12,802 nucleotides of DNA from Burkholderiales bacterium. Its GTDB lineage: Bacteria > Pseudomonadota > Gammaproteobacteria > Burkholderiales > Burkholderiaceae_C. A program made the translations under genes and the position numbers. This document shows positions 6,327-12,550 of the stretch, in pieces. Within the stretch, counting starts at the first letter, position 1. Each line of letters starts with the position of its first letter. Where the stretch lies: contig CANJKD010000011.1 of assembly GCA_947474415.1 (NCBI GenBank), positions 1-12,802 of the forward strand. The letters are read 5' to 3'. The notes under the pieces were generated by a model. That model was not told where the DNA came from. It did not search any database and saw only the letters and a list, made by a program, of their open reading frames with translations.

Positions 6327-7489
6327 CTTGGGACCTCTTTGTTGCTCTGGAGCGGCTCATCTAAGGGGCTTTGTGCGTTCACGACGCAGATGCCATAGCG
6401 CTGCAGTCGGCCAAGCCCTTGCTTGGGCGCGGCATCCACGACCACGTCGATTCCTGCGTCCCTCAGGATCTGGGCTGCGATGGCGATGGCGACATCGCCC
6501 GGCTCCCGGCCGGGCTGCGGCGCGAACGTTTCGCACAACTGGAGGAAGGCCCCTCCCGAGGACATTTCGCGAACGTGGCTCATGCTGGGTGCCGTGCCCA
6601 GAACCAGCGGCACGGGCCCGTCTCCCAGGTGCAGCGAGAGCACATGGCGGCCACCGCAGACCAAGTCGTCGTAGTGCAGCAGATGCCCCTCTTGACGGCG
6701 TCGCTTGACCAAGCGTTCGTTGTGCAGCCGCCAGTCGATGAGGTCGGCGATGGTGCCAAGACGCAAATCGTGCCTGGCGCAGAACCGAACCAGGTCGGGT
6801 AGGCGGGCCATGCGACCGTCATCGAGCATGATCTCGCAGATGACCCCGGCAGGATTCAAACCGGCCAGGCAGGCCAGATCCACCGCAGCCTCGGTGTGCC
6901 CGGGCCGCACCAGAACACCGCCCCGGCGCGCGATCAGCGGAAACATGTGCCCGGGCGAGCCGATCGCATCGGCCCCGCTCTGCGGATCGATGGCTGTGGC
7001 GATGGTGTGCGCGCGGTCGGCTGCTGAGATCCCTGTCGTGATGCCCTCCCGGGCCTCGATGGACTGGGTGAACGCGGTCTGGCGCAGGCCGTGGTCGCCA
7101 CTGCTGCGGCGAAGTTCCAACTCGTCTGCGCGCCCTTGCGTCAACGCCAGACAGATCAATCCGCTTGCCTGCCGAGCCATGAACGCGATGACCTCTGGGG
7201 TGGCGAACTCGGCGATGATCACGATGTCGCCCTCGTTCTCCCGGTCTTCGCTGTCGACCAGAACGACCGCTTCGCCGCGCCGGGCAGCGGCGATGACTTC
7301 CTCGATCGGGTCGACCTGCAACGGTGCCAGAGGGGTGGCATCAGGAGGGGTGGCCGTAGCGCTGAAGCCGTAGCGCGTACGGGCTGCGGCCGACCCGGGC
7401 AGCGCAAGACGATCATCTACCGCGCCGCGACTTGCATCCGATGGGCGCAAGTCAAATGCTTCATCGAGACTCCAGATTCCATCCAGCAT
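6323..7489 (-). CDS. ribB: 3,4-dihydroxy-2-butanone 4-phosphate synthase (RibB) with degenerate GTP cyclohydrolase II-like C-terminal domain
   Basis: RibB makes the four-carbon precursor of riboflavin from ribulose 5-phosphate. The RibB domain spans about residues 57-255 and keeps the acidic metal-binding loop DSEDRENEGDI (79-89), TTGISAADRA (151-160) and RPGHTEAAVDLA (195-206). The C-terminal part (about 260-388) has the position and some secondary pattern of the RibA domain in RibBA fusions. However, it lacks the three zinc-binding cysteines and the YLRQEGRGIGL signature, so it should not act as GTP cyclohydrolase II. A 55-residue N-terminal extension is also unusual. ATG 7487-7489 has GGAGGC (complement of 7495-7500) at good spacing. 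It leads the operon with the flavin reductase and monooxygenase, consistent with boosting flavin supply for a flavin-hungry pathway. A chromosomal ribA/ribB set presumably exists elsewhere. Confidence 0.92.
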   Translation of the reverse strand: MLDGIWSLDEAFDLRPSDASRGAVDDRLALPGSAAARTRYGFSATATPPDATPLAPLQVDPIEEVIAAARRGEAVVLVDSEDRENEGDIVIIAEFATPEVIAFMARQASGLICLALTQGRADELELRRSSGDHGLRQTAFTQSIEAREGITTGISAADRAHTIATAIDPQSGADAIGSPGHMFPLIARRGGVLVRPGHTEAAVDLACLAGLNPAGVICEIMLDDGRMARLPDLVRFCARHDLRLGTIADLIDWRLHNERLVKRRRQEGHLLHYDDLVCGGRHVLSLHLGDGPVPLVLGTAPSMSHVREMSSGGAFLQLCETFAPQPGREPGDVAIAIAAQILRDAGIDVVVDAAPKQGLGRLQRYGICVVNAQSPLDEPLQSNKEVPR

Positions 7490-7533
7490 GAATCGCCTCC
7501 ACGACTCGCCTGGACTGCATCCGGGCGCCTAGC

Positions 7534-7563
7534 GTTGTACCGACCGTTCCAGTATAGTTGGAA
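7534..7563 (-). promoter_or_regulatory. Candidate promoter and operator of the ribB-reductase-monooxygenase operon
   Basis: On the minus strand TATACT (complement of 7551-7556) is a good -10 box about 60 bp before the ribB start; no clear -35 lies 16-18 bp upstream, which suggests an activated or weak promoter. The -10 lies inside the inverted repeat TTCCA-N7-TGGAA (7547-7563). Immediately downstream is the motif whose plus-strand form is gttgtaccgaccg (7534-7546), a sequence of the ACCGACCG/CGGTCGGT kind often bound by TetR regulators. A repressor bound here would block transcription initiation. The TetR protein encoded at the far end of the operon is the natural candidate. The box is seen; the binding is inferred. 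Confidence 0.45.
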
Positions 7564-7642
7564 TCGTCGGCTATGGTATGCGTGAATTCCCTAGATGTAC
7601 TGGACGTTACGCACTCCGCTGGACGCCAACGGCGGACAATCG

Positions 7643-7658
7643 GTTGTACCGACCGGTC
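7643..7658. promoter_or_regulatory. Second copy of the TetR-like operator motif
   Basis: The 13 bases gttgtaccgaccg recur exactly at 7643-7655, 109 bp from the copy at 7534, and continue as ggtc, so that GACCGGTC forms an 8-bp palindrome. A 13-base exact repeat so close to a promoter is unlikely by chance and suggests a second operator or a duplication. The copy also coincides with the premature stop of the hsdR remnant, so it may instead mark a recombination junction. Confidence 0.35.
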
Positions 7659-7985
7659 AATACTCGTACAGTTTGCGGCCCCCAGTAGTCGGTTCTGACG
7701 CGAACTTCAGGCCCAGAATTTCGGCGTAGTCGCGCACCTGCTGAACGCCTAATTGCACCGGCAGGCCCGGCTCTTGCACCTCCACCACGGCGAGTGGTGA
7801 ATCGCGTCGAAAGTAGAGCAGGTAGTCCGCGCGCTTGAGCTTGTCGCGCCGCACTCTGCCACCGGTGACGGTGATGCGGCCTTGGTGAAATTTCGTTCTT
7901 CGTCTATGGCCTGCGGTGCCAACGACAAGCCTGCCTCCACTGGATGCGGTGTGATGAATTCGCGGCTTGCGTCAGCTTCGGTCTG
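7657..7985 (-). pseudogene. hsdR: Type I restriction endonuclease subunit R (HsdR), N-terminal remnant, frameshifted
   Basis: Two overlapping minus-strand frames together read the N-terminal domain of HsdR. The first gives EADASREFITPHPVEAGLSL and APQAIDEERNFTK. After a one-base deletion near 7878-7882 (a GGG run reduced to GG), the second gives GRITVTGGRVRRDKLKRADY, then LLYFRRDSPLAVVEVQEPGL and VQQVRDYAEILGLKFA. The 'RADYLL' and 'PLAVVEVQ' blocks carry the usual nuclease D...E.K-type region, but the expected Lys after the Glu reads Gln (EVQ). There is no start codon in the usual place: the position expected for Met reads Gln. A stop at 7657 ends the frame after about 110 of the roughly 800-1,000 residues expected, and no hsdM or hsdS is present. 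It is clearly non-functional. Confidence 0.85.
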
Positions 7986-8123
7986 GACAGTCTCGCGGTG
8001 TGGTTCACGTTTCCAACGTGTTCCCCCAGCGTCGACCGAGGCGGGTCAATTCCCGGCGAACTCGTGCGCCACATTATCGCGTGCGGACTTGTCTGCTCGA
8101 GCAACATCATTTGGCGCGACGAC

Positions 8124-9494
8124 TCACGCCTCACGTCCCATCGCGAACTCGAGGAGTTGTTTGTCTGTGACCTCGCCGGGCCACATTGCCGCAGCGAGCC
8201 ATCGCGAAAACGAACTGGCTGCGATGCGGCTCTTCACGCCATCACGGCGCCAGGCCTTCGCAATAGGCGAGGCCAACTCGCCGACACGTTCATCTTCGAA
8301 CCGTGCAATGTGCCCTGCTCGCTCTGCTTCGGGCATCTCGTCGAACAAGGACTTCGCCTCACTCGATTGGTAGTGCTGCCACTCTTCACGAAGGCGTTGA
8401 AGCCGTTCGTCCATGCTCGGGCGCGGAACGGCAACATCCGGCGCCGGCTTCCCGCCCTCCCCTTCGCCGGCGTATTGCTTCTTCAAAGCATCACGCAGGT
8501 AGGCTGCTGGTGAGTTCAGCGGCGGCAAAATCGAGTTCTTCATCCGTTGTTCGACGTGCTCAACGGCCGCGCGCAGAGCGCCTTCGTCCGTCACCGCGTA
8601 TAGGTCCTGGGCATCGGTCCGCTTGAAGCCAAGGGCGATGGCGCGCTCGACCAGTTCCAGGTCGAAGACGTTCTTGGCCGAGTCACGCAGCCCGGTCAGG
8701 CTCACCTGCGGCTTGGGCAACACCCGGAACTGCAGTTCTTCAACTTTGCGGCCGCGCTTGTGCTCGACGACTTCCAGCTTGAAGTCTTCGCACAGCGTTT
8801 CCAACTCGGCGAGCGCCTTCTTGATGGTGTCGCGGTGCAGGATGCGGTAGTCGACGGTGGTGATGTCGCTGCGGCCGGTCAGGACGGAGGCCCACCAGAT
8901 CACGTCCTCGCGCATGGTCAGGCGGCCTGGCGACGTGAGGTAGCGGGCGCCGAGCTCGTACAGTACGGATGCCGCGTAGCTCCGAATCTGCGAGCTGATC
9001 TCCAGAAGCACCCGGGTGTACTGAGCCGGTTTGACCAGGCGCTCACGTATAGGCTGTGGGTAGGTCCAGGTGATCGTGCAGGCCCGACCACGGCCGGGCT
9101 CGTCGATGACGACAGGTCCGAGCAGTTGAGTGGAGGTCCACTGCCGGGCCTGGCCACCGCTGGTATGCCACTCGATGGTGGTGGCCTGCATGTCGCGGAT
9201 GTGCGACTTCAGCAGTTCGGTGTTGTTGGATGTAAATCTGGCGTCGTCGATCAGTTCGGACAGCAAAATCGAGTAGCTGGGCTTTTCGACACCCTGCTGC
9301 TGCGCGTGGTAGAGGAAGACGTTGTAGATGCGCCTGGACAGCAGCGTGAGCTTTCCGCGCTTCGGTCTGATAGCAATGGCCTCGTTCGCCTTGGAGACTG
9401 CTTGGTCCTCCGTGCGTGTTGCCACCTCCGCCGACCTCGGTGATTTAACTTTGGTTGTGATCTGTCGTGGCTCGTCAGCCTCCTGTTGCTCCAT
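8124..9494 (-). CDS. rep: Plasmid replication initiator, Rep_3 (RepB-type) superfamily
   Basis: This 456-residue protein would bind the repeats upstream of its own gene and open the origin. The region from about residue 44 to 280 has the two winged-helix layout of Rep_3 initiators: KRGKLTLLSRRIYNVFLYHA, then LKSHIRDMQATTIEWH, and in the second domain EISSQIRSYAASVLYELGAR and a YRILHRDTIKKALAELETL segment. A less conserved C-terminal extension (about 280-456) is typical of large Burkholderiales plasmid initiators. I chose ATG 9492-9494 because AGGAAGG lies 6 bp upstream; the frame can extend nine codons to a TTG at 9519-9521, but that has no clear ribosome binding site. The gene faces away from parAB across the origin region. 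Autoregulation by binding near its promoter is common in this family. The incompatibility group cannot be assigned by eye. Confidence 0.9.
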   Translation of the reverse strand: MEQQEADEPRQITTKVKSPRSAEVATRTEDQAVSKANEAIAIRPKRGKLTLLSRRIYNVFLYHAQQQGVEKPSYSILLSELIDDARFTSNNTELLKSHIRDMQATTIEWHTSGGQARQWTSTQLLGPVVIDEPGRGRACTITWTYPQPIRERLVKPAQYTRVLLEISSQIRSYAASVLYELGARYLTSPGRLTMREDVIWWASVLTGRSDITTVDYRILHRDTIKKALAELETLCEDFKLEVVEHKRGRKVEELQFRVLPKPQVSLTGLRDSAKNVFDLELVERAIALGFKRTDAQDLYAVTDEGALRAAVEHVEQRMKNSILPPLNSPAAYLRDALKKQYAGEGEGGKPAPDVAVPRPSMDERLQRLREEWQHYQSSEAKSLFDEMPEAERAGHIARFEDERVGELASPIAKAWRRDGVKSRIAASSFSRWLAAAMWPGEVTDKQLLEFAMGREA

Positions 9495-9523
9495 CGGAAC
9501 CCTTCCTGAATCTCTGTTCAACC

Positions 9524-9552
9524 ATCTTCGTTTTGTATTGTGATTTTGTCAA
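9524..9552 (-). promoter_or_regulatory. Candidate rep promoter
   Basis: A perfect -35 box TTGACA (complement of 9547-9552) is followed after 17 bp by GAAGAT (complement of 9524-9529), a weak -10 match (3 of 6). The start would lie just before the rep ribosome binding site. The -35 is enclosed by TGTGA-N10-TCACA (9539-9558), an inverted repeat that could be an operator. The spacer is too long for a standard CRP site. Confidence 0.35.
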
Positions 9553-9570
9553 TTCACAGTAAAAGAGCAA

Positions 9571-9585
9571 CGTGCCGCAGGCACG
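9571..9585. other. Perfect hairpin cgtgcc-gca-ggcacg
   Basis: Six-base arms cgtgcc and ggcacg pair perfectly around a three-base gca loop, between the rep promoter and the origin repeats. No T-run follows, so a rho-independent terminator is unlikely. It could be a protein-binding palindrome or a structural element of the origin. Confidence 0.4.
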
Positions 9586-9678
9586 GCCTTGAGGATTTGA
9601 AAATAGACACTTGAAGACTTGAAGAGTTGGTCAGCAGGAAAAGAGTTATACGGCAAGGACTTAGGGTGATTCTTCCGA

Positions 9679-9788
9679 GTGGATATGGGGTAGTCGCGGA
9701 GAGTTTTTGTGGATCTGGGGCTGTGGATATGGGGTAGTGAGGCCCGGAAGTGGAGAGTTTTTGGGGATGTTGGTGAGTGGACTTGGGG
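9679..9788 (+). repeat. G-rich direct repeats of the form GTGGATnTGGGG, partly DnaA-box-like
   Basis: Two exact 16-base copies of gtggatatggggtagt lie at 9679-9694 and 9723-9738. Related units are gtggatctgggg (9709-9720) and gtggacttgggg (9777-9788). Between them ggagagttttt occurs at 9698-9708 and 9752-9762, so the region is a repeated composite of about 44-54 bp. The copy at 9722-9730 reads tgtggatat, one base from the DnaA box TGTGGATAA, so some units may bind DnaA and others Rep. Confidence 0.8.
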
Positions 9789-9797
9789 ATCTGCCGG

Positions 9798-9857
9798 TTT
9801 GGTACGATCAAAATGCTCAATTTGGTACGACTTAAAGCTGGCTTGGGCCTGATACGA
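9798..9857 (+). repeat. Three iteron-like repeats with core (T/C)TGRTACGA
   Basis: tttggtacga occurs exactly at 9798-9807 and 9821-9830, and a diverged copy gcctgatacga at 9848-9857. The spacings are 23 and 27 bp, roughly two to two and a half helical turns, so the sites lie on similar faces of the DNA. They are the best candidates for Rep-binding iterons. Which protein binds is not shown. Confidence 0.65.
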
Positions 9858-9989
9858 CCCTGGCCGGCCCCGAGGTACCCCAAAGCTCCTCACAGTTCGG
9901 GCCGGGCGCGTGGGTGGACCCCCAAAGACTCTCACTGATCGCGGAAGCGTCTTGTGCCTTTTGGATGCTTCACTCTCGTGCCGCTGAAA

Positions 9990-10018
9990 TTTACCGAGTC
10001 TCTGTTTTTCGATAAACT
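9990..10018 (+). promoter_or_regulatory. Candidate parA promoter
   Basis: TTTACC (9990-9995) and TAAACT (10013-10018) are each 4 of 6 matches to the sigma-70 consensus, separated by exactly 17 bp. Transcription would begin near 10025, giving a leader of about 20-25 bases before the GTG start of parA. Confidence 0.5.
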
Positions 10019-10046
10019 AGACGAATTGTGTCGAATGAGAGTCTAG
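10017..10046. promoter_or_regulatory. Candidate parAB operator (inverted repeat ctagac/gtctag)
   Basis: ctagac (10017-10022) and gtctag (10041-10046) are perfect inverted halves 18 bp apart, spanning the end of the -10 box, the predicted start and the region just before the parA start codon. ParA proteins with an N-terminal helix-turn-helix, as here, usually repress their own promoter through such a site. The repeat is seen; the binding is inferred. Confidence 0.45.
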
Positions 10047-10047
10047 C

Positions 10048-11304
10048 GTGGCAACTGCGGCACCTTCTACTTCACCGCTCGAGGGTGCTGGCAACCAGGT
10101 TGCCACTCCCGACCCTTCGCCGGCAGCTGCGCCGCGGGCTGTGATCGATATGGCCAGGATCCAGGCCCTTGCGACTCGCGCTGCGAGCATGGTGGAGCAG
10201 ATACGCTCCCGGCTGCTGGCGCCTGAAGCCCGAAAGATTTCGCCGCTCTACTCTGCTTCTCAGATTGCGACCCTGTGTGGCGTCGACAAGGCGCATGTCA
10301 ACTATCGCATTTCGAAGGGCGACCTGCCTTCGGGCAAGTTGACTCCGACGGGTGGGAAGCGCGAGTTCACGCTCGCTGAGGCGCGCCAGTGGACCCGCAC
10401 CTATCGGATGGAGAAGATGCGCCCGGCTGGCCAACGAGCGATCTGCATTGCAGTCGCGAATTTCAAAGGGGGCGTGTCTAAAACCACCAGCGCAATGATC
10501 CTTGCGCAGGGCCTGAGCCTGCGTGGTCATCGCGTGCTGGCCATCGACACCGACCCTCAAGGTTCACTGACCACACTGCACGGAGTCCTCCCTGAGGCTG
10601 AAGTGACGGAGGAGATGACGATTTCGCCTCTCTGCCACGGCACATCAGGCGACATCACGCCGGCGATCCGCTCAACCTACTGGGATGGGATTGACTTGGT
10701 TGCGGCGGCGCCCTTCCTGTTCAATGCAGAGTTCTCCCTCCCCGCTAGGCAGATGAATGCGCCTGGTTCGCGTTTTTGGGATGTTCTGAATCAAGGGTTG
10801 GAGCCAGTACGGGACCTGTACGACGTCATCGTCATCGATACACCGCCTGCCCTTTCCTACGTCACGATCAACGGACTTTGGGCAGCGGATGGGATCGTTG
10901 TTCCGGTGCCGCCATCGGGGCTGGACTTCGCCAGTTCGGCGCAGTTCTGGTCCCTGCTGGCTGATCTTGGCGGCAACCTGGACAGTCAGGAGCAGGCAGG
11001 GGTTCGCAAGATATTTGACTTCCTGCACGTGCTGCTCAGCCGGGTGGACCAAGCCGACGCTGCCTCGCCCGCGGTGCGGCAGTGGATCCAGGCAACGTAT
11101 GGCGAGTTCGTCCTACCGGTGGAGATTCCGAAGACGTCGGTGACCAGCAACAAGGCAGCGGAATTCGCGACGGTTTATGACGTGCAGAAGTACGACGGGT
11201 CAGCCAAGACTTACAAGCGCGCAGTGGACGCTTACGACCGATTCGTCGACCTGATCGAAGAATCTGTCGTCGAGGCGTGGCGCGCGCGACGAGGGGCATC
11301 ATGA
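10048..11304 (+). CDS. parA: ParA-type partition ATPase with N-terminal DNA-binding domain (type Ia)
   Basis: ParA moves plasmid copies apart by ATP-driven binding to nucleoid DNA, directed by ParB at parS. The 418-residue protein has a variable N-terminus, then a winged-helix or MerR-like segment at about 67-120 (YSASQIATLCGVDKAHVNYR, with a FTLAEARQW wing). The ATPase follows: deviant Walker A KGGVSKTT (140-147), AIDTDPQGS (165-173) and Walker B VIVIDTPP (260-267). The N-terminal domain places it with type Ia ParA proteins, which also repress their own promoter. The start is GTG 10048, with weak GAGAG 6 bp upstream; no other start fits the promoter as well. The first parS copy lies inside codons 14-20 (AGNQVAT). 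Its TGA overlaps the next small frame by ATGA at 11301-11304. Confidence 0.96.
   Translation: MATAAPSTSPLEGAGNQVATPDPSPAAAPRAVIDMARIQALATRAASMVEQIRSRLLAPEARKISPLYSASQIATLCGVDKAHVNYRISKGDLPSGKLTPTGGKREFTLAEARQWTRTYRMEKMRPAGQRAICIAVANFKGGVSKTTSAMILAQGLSLRGHRVLAIDTDPQGSLTTLHGVLPEAEVTEEMTISPLCHGTSGDITPAIRSTYWDGIDLVAAAPFLFNAEFSLPARQMNAPGSRFWDVLNQGLEPVRDLYDVIVIDTPPALSYVTINGLWAADGIVVPVPPSGLDFASSAQFWSLLADLGGNLDSQEQAGVRKIFDFLHVLLSRVDQADAASPAVRQWIQATYGEFVLPVEIPKTSVTSNKAAEFATVYDVQKYDGSAKTYKRAVDAYDRFVDLIEESVVEAWRARRGAS
10089..10105. other. parS: parS copy 1 (palindrome tggcaaccaggttgcca), inside parA
   Basis: A 17-bp perfect palindrome around one central base, in the fifth line of parA coding sequence. 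It shares GGCAACCnGGTTGCC with three other copies in the window. Repeated identical palindromes around parAB are the usual form of ParB-binding centromere sites, so this is the presumed parS. The hydrophilic segment it encodes (GNQVAT) lies in the poorly conserved N-terminus of ParA, where such an insertion would be tolerated. Confidence 0.8.
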
Positions 11305-11474
11305 ACTGGCTCAAGTCTGGCAACCGGGTTGCCAGCGCGCTCGAAGTAGGTGTCTGCCTGAATATCGTGGCAACCTGGTTGCCACACTGCGCAGCCGCTG
11401 CGGATAACCGCCAAATTCATAGCGACGACCCGCGAAATGAACTGAGATTGGAAGAAGGAAGGGCCCTGCAATGA
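11301..11474 (+). CDS. Small bridging ORF between parA and parB (57 codons), carries two parS sites
   Basis: ATG 11301-11303 overlaps the parA stop as ATGA, and its own TGA 11472-11474 overlaps the parB start at 11471 as ATGA. GAGGGG (11291-11296) lies 4 bp upstream as a ribosome binding site. The 57-residue product opens MNWLKSGNRVASALEVG and includes NIVATWLPHCAAAADNR; I recognise no family. Two parS copies are coded within it (GNRVAS and NIVATWL). Translation through the frame would couple parB expression to parA even if the peptide has no role. Alternatively the frame is an accident of parS-bearing spacer DNA; parB also has its own AAGGAAGGG at 11455-11463. The two exact overlaps are seen; function is unknown. 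Confidence 0.45.
   Translation: MNWLKSGNRVASALEVGVCLNIVATWLPHCAAAADNRQIHSDDPRNELRLEEGRALQ
11317..11335. other. parS: parS copy 2 (19-bp palindrome, core GGCAACCGGGTTGCC)
   Basis: The palindrome ctggcaaccgggttgccag is perfect apart from the central base and lies 13 bp after the parA stop, within the small bridging frame. It has the same 15-bp core as copies 1, 3 and 4. Confidence 0.85.
11367..11385. other. parS: parS copy 3 (19-bp palindrome, core GGCAACCTGGTTGCC)
   Basis: The palindrome gtggcaacctggttgccac lies 50 bp from copy 2 (about five helical turns), so the two could face the same side of the DNA and nucleate ParB together. It is also inside the bridging frame, about 85 bp before parB. 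Confidence 0.85.
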
Positions 11475-12538
11475 GTACGAAGTCGAAGCTCTTGGCGATG
11501 ACCGAAAACTTGCAGCTGCCGTCGGAGGTTCCGCCAGCATGGCCAGCGACAGAAGCAACGCCATCCGCAGTTGCGACAACGGCTGACGGAGCTCAGCAGC
11601 CCACGAAGTTCCCACCGGTAACCCCGGGGCCGATTGCAAGAACAGGCCCGGGTCAGATGTTGCAGTTTCGCGGACAGATGCTTGCTGTCGAGGGCGAGCT
11701 TGGAAAGCTGCGCGACCAGCTGAAGGAGCATGAAGGCTCGACACCGACCAAGAAGCTCGACCCGCAGAACGTCTTGCCCAGCCGATGGGCCAACCGGCAC
11801 CCCGACTCGTTCAACACAGTGGAGTTCGCAAGGCTCGAGCAGGACATCGAGTTGGCCGGTGGAAACGTCCAACCGATCTCGGTCCGATCATTGACCAATC
11901 AGCCCGGGAAATACGAAATCGTCTTCGGGCATCGGCGCCACCGTGCCTGCAGCGAGCTGGGCATCCCCGTGCTTGCCACCATCGATACGAGCGCGGTCTC
12001 CGACCACGACTTGTTCTCAGCGATGGATCGCGAGAACCGCGAGCGCGCCGATCTGTCACCCTTCGAGCAGGGCACGATGTACCGCCGCGCGCTTGACGAA
12101 AAGCTCTACCCGTCCAACCGCCGACTGGCCGAAGCGCTTGGCGTCTCCCACACGTGGGTGGCAAACGTCCTGCTGGTGGCGGACCTCCCGGCCCCGGTTG
12201 TCGAGTGCTTCCGGTCTGCGCTGGATATCCAGCACCGCCACGCCAAGATGATCGCTACGGCGCTCGAGGTCGACAGGAAGGCAGTGCTGCGGCGCGCCGA
12301 AAAGCTTCGCGCTTTAGAACGACCGAGAACGGCGACGGCCGTCGTTTCGGCGCTGGTCGGTGCGTCCACGGAGACCGCAGAACCGACCCACCAACCGCTA
12401 GAAGTTGAAGGCAGACAAGTGGGTCGTTGGTCAAAGGACAGGGCAGGGCGGTTGAGCATCCAGATCGACTCTGCCCACCTCGACGATGACGGCCGCCTTG
12501 TCGTGCTGAAGTTGATCGCGGCAGCCCTGAAGCGCTAG
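11471..12538 (+). CDS. parB: ParB-type centromere-binding partition protein
   Basis: ParB binds parS, spreads along DNA and activates ParA. The 355-residue protein has a long, probably disordered N-terminus rich in Pro and Thr (about 1-60), a short helical stretch (64-90), and then the ParB/Spo0J nuclease-like domain from about 98. The CTP-binding box reads EIVFGHRRHRA (149-159; GHRRHRA in place of the common GERRxRA). The second box reads DRENRERADLSPFEQ (186-200), and the helix-turn-helix is at about 215-236 (NRRLAEALGVSHTWVANVLL). A short C-terminal domain rich in beta-type residues ends the protein and would be the dimerisation unit. ATG 11471 has AAGGAAGGG 7 bp upstream. It is cotranscribed with parA, and parS copies flank it on both sides. 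Confidence 0.95.
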   Translation: MSTKSKLLAMTENLQLPSEVPPAWPATEATPSAVATTADGAQQPTKFPPVTPGPIARTGPGQMLQFRGQMLAVEGELGKLRDQLKEHEGSTPTKKLDPQNVLPSRWANRHPDSFNTVEFARLEQDIELAGGNVQPISVRSLTNQPGKYEIVFGHRRHRACSELGIPVLATIDTSAVSDHDLFSAMDRENRERADLSPFEQGTMYRRALDEKLYPSNRRLAEALGVSHTWVANVLLVADLPAPVVECFRSALDIQHRHAKMIATALEVDRKAVLRRAEKLRALERPRTATAVVSALVGASTETAEPTHQPLEVEGRQVGRWSKDRAGRLSIQIDSAHLDDDGRLVVLKLIAAALKR

Positions 12539-12550
12539 CTTCGCGAGCAC

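Larger units (their letters stand above)
9600..9935. other. Putative replication origin (oriV) with several repeat families
   Basis: The roughly 550-bp gap between rep and parA has no convincing gene and is dense in short repeats. Its rep-proximal part (9590-9670) is A-rich and contains cttgaaga twice in tandem near 9612-9626, a plausible unwinding element. It is followed by G-rich direct repeats (9679-9788), three tacga iterons (9798-9857) and inverted copies of the ggagagttttt element (from 9876). This pattern, next to an Rep_3 gene, is the usual form of an iteron-type oriV. The precise boundaries and the initiator's target are inferred. Confidence 0.7.
9699..10042. repeat. Dispersed GAGAGT boxes in both orientations
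   Basis: The hexamer gagagt or its complement occurs at 9699-9704, 9753-9758, 9928-9933 (minus), 9972-9977 (minus) and 10037-10042. The first three belong to a longer shared element, GAGAGTyTTTGGGG (9699 with less similarity; 9753; and minus 9920-9933). Five hexamers in 350 bp is far above the 0.2 or so expected by chance on both strands. The boxes link the origin to the parA promoter and may be sites for a shared regulator. Confidence 0.45.

Noticed and set aside
8006..8020. Palindrome cacgtt-tcc-aacgtg after rep
   Set aside because: Perfect 6-bp arms, but single copy and no T-run; not enough to call a terminator or operator.
9539..9558. CRP-like site TGTGA-N10-TCACA upstream of rep
   Set aside because: The spacer is 10 bases and not the 6 of a CRP site; kept only as a possible operator.
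9549..9935. 128-codon minus-strand frame upstream of rep
   Set aside because: Its product is a low-complexity run of Pro, Ser and His produced by the G-rich origin repeats; it has no ribosome binding site or recognisable motif.
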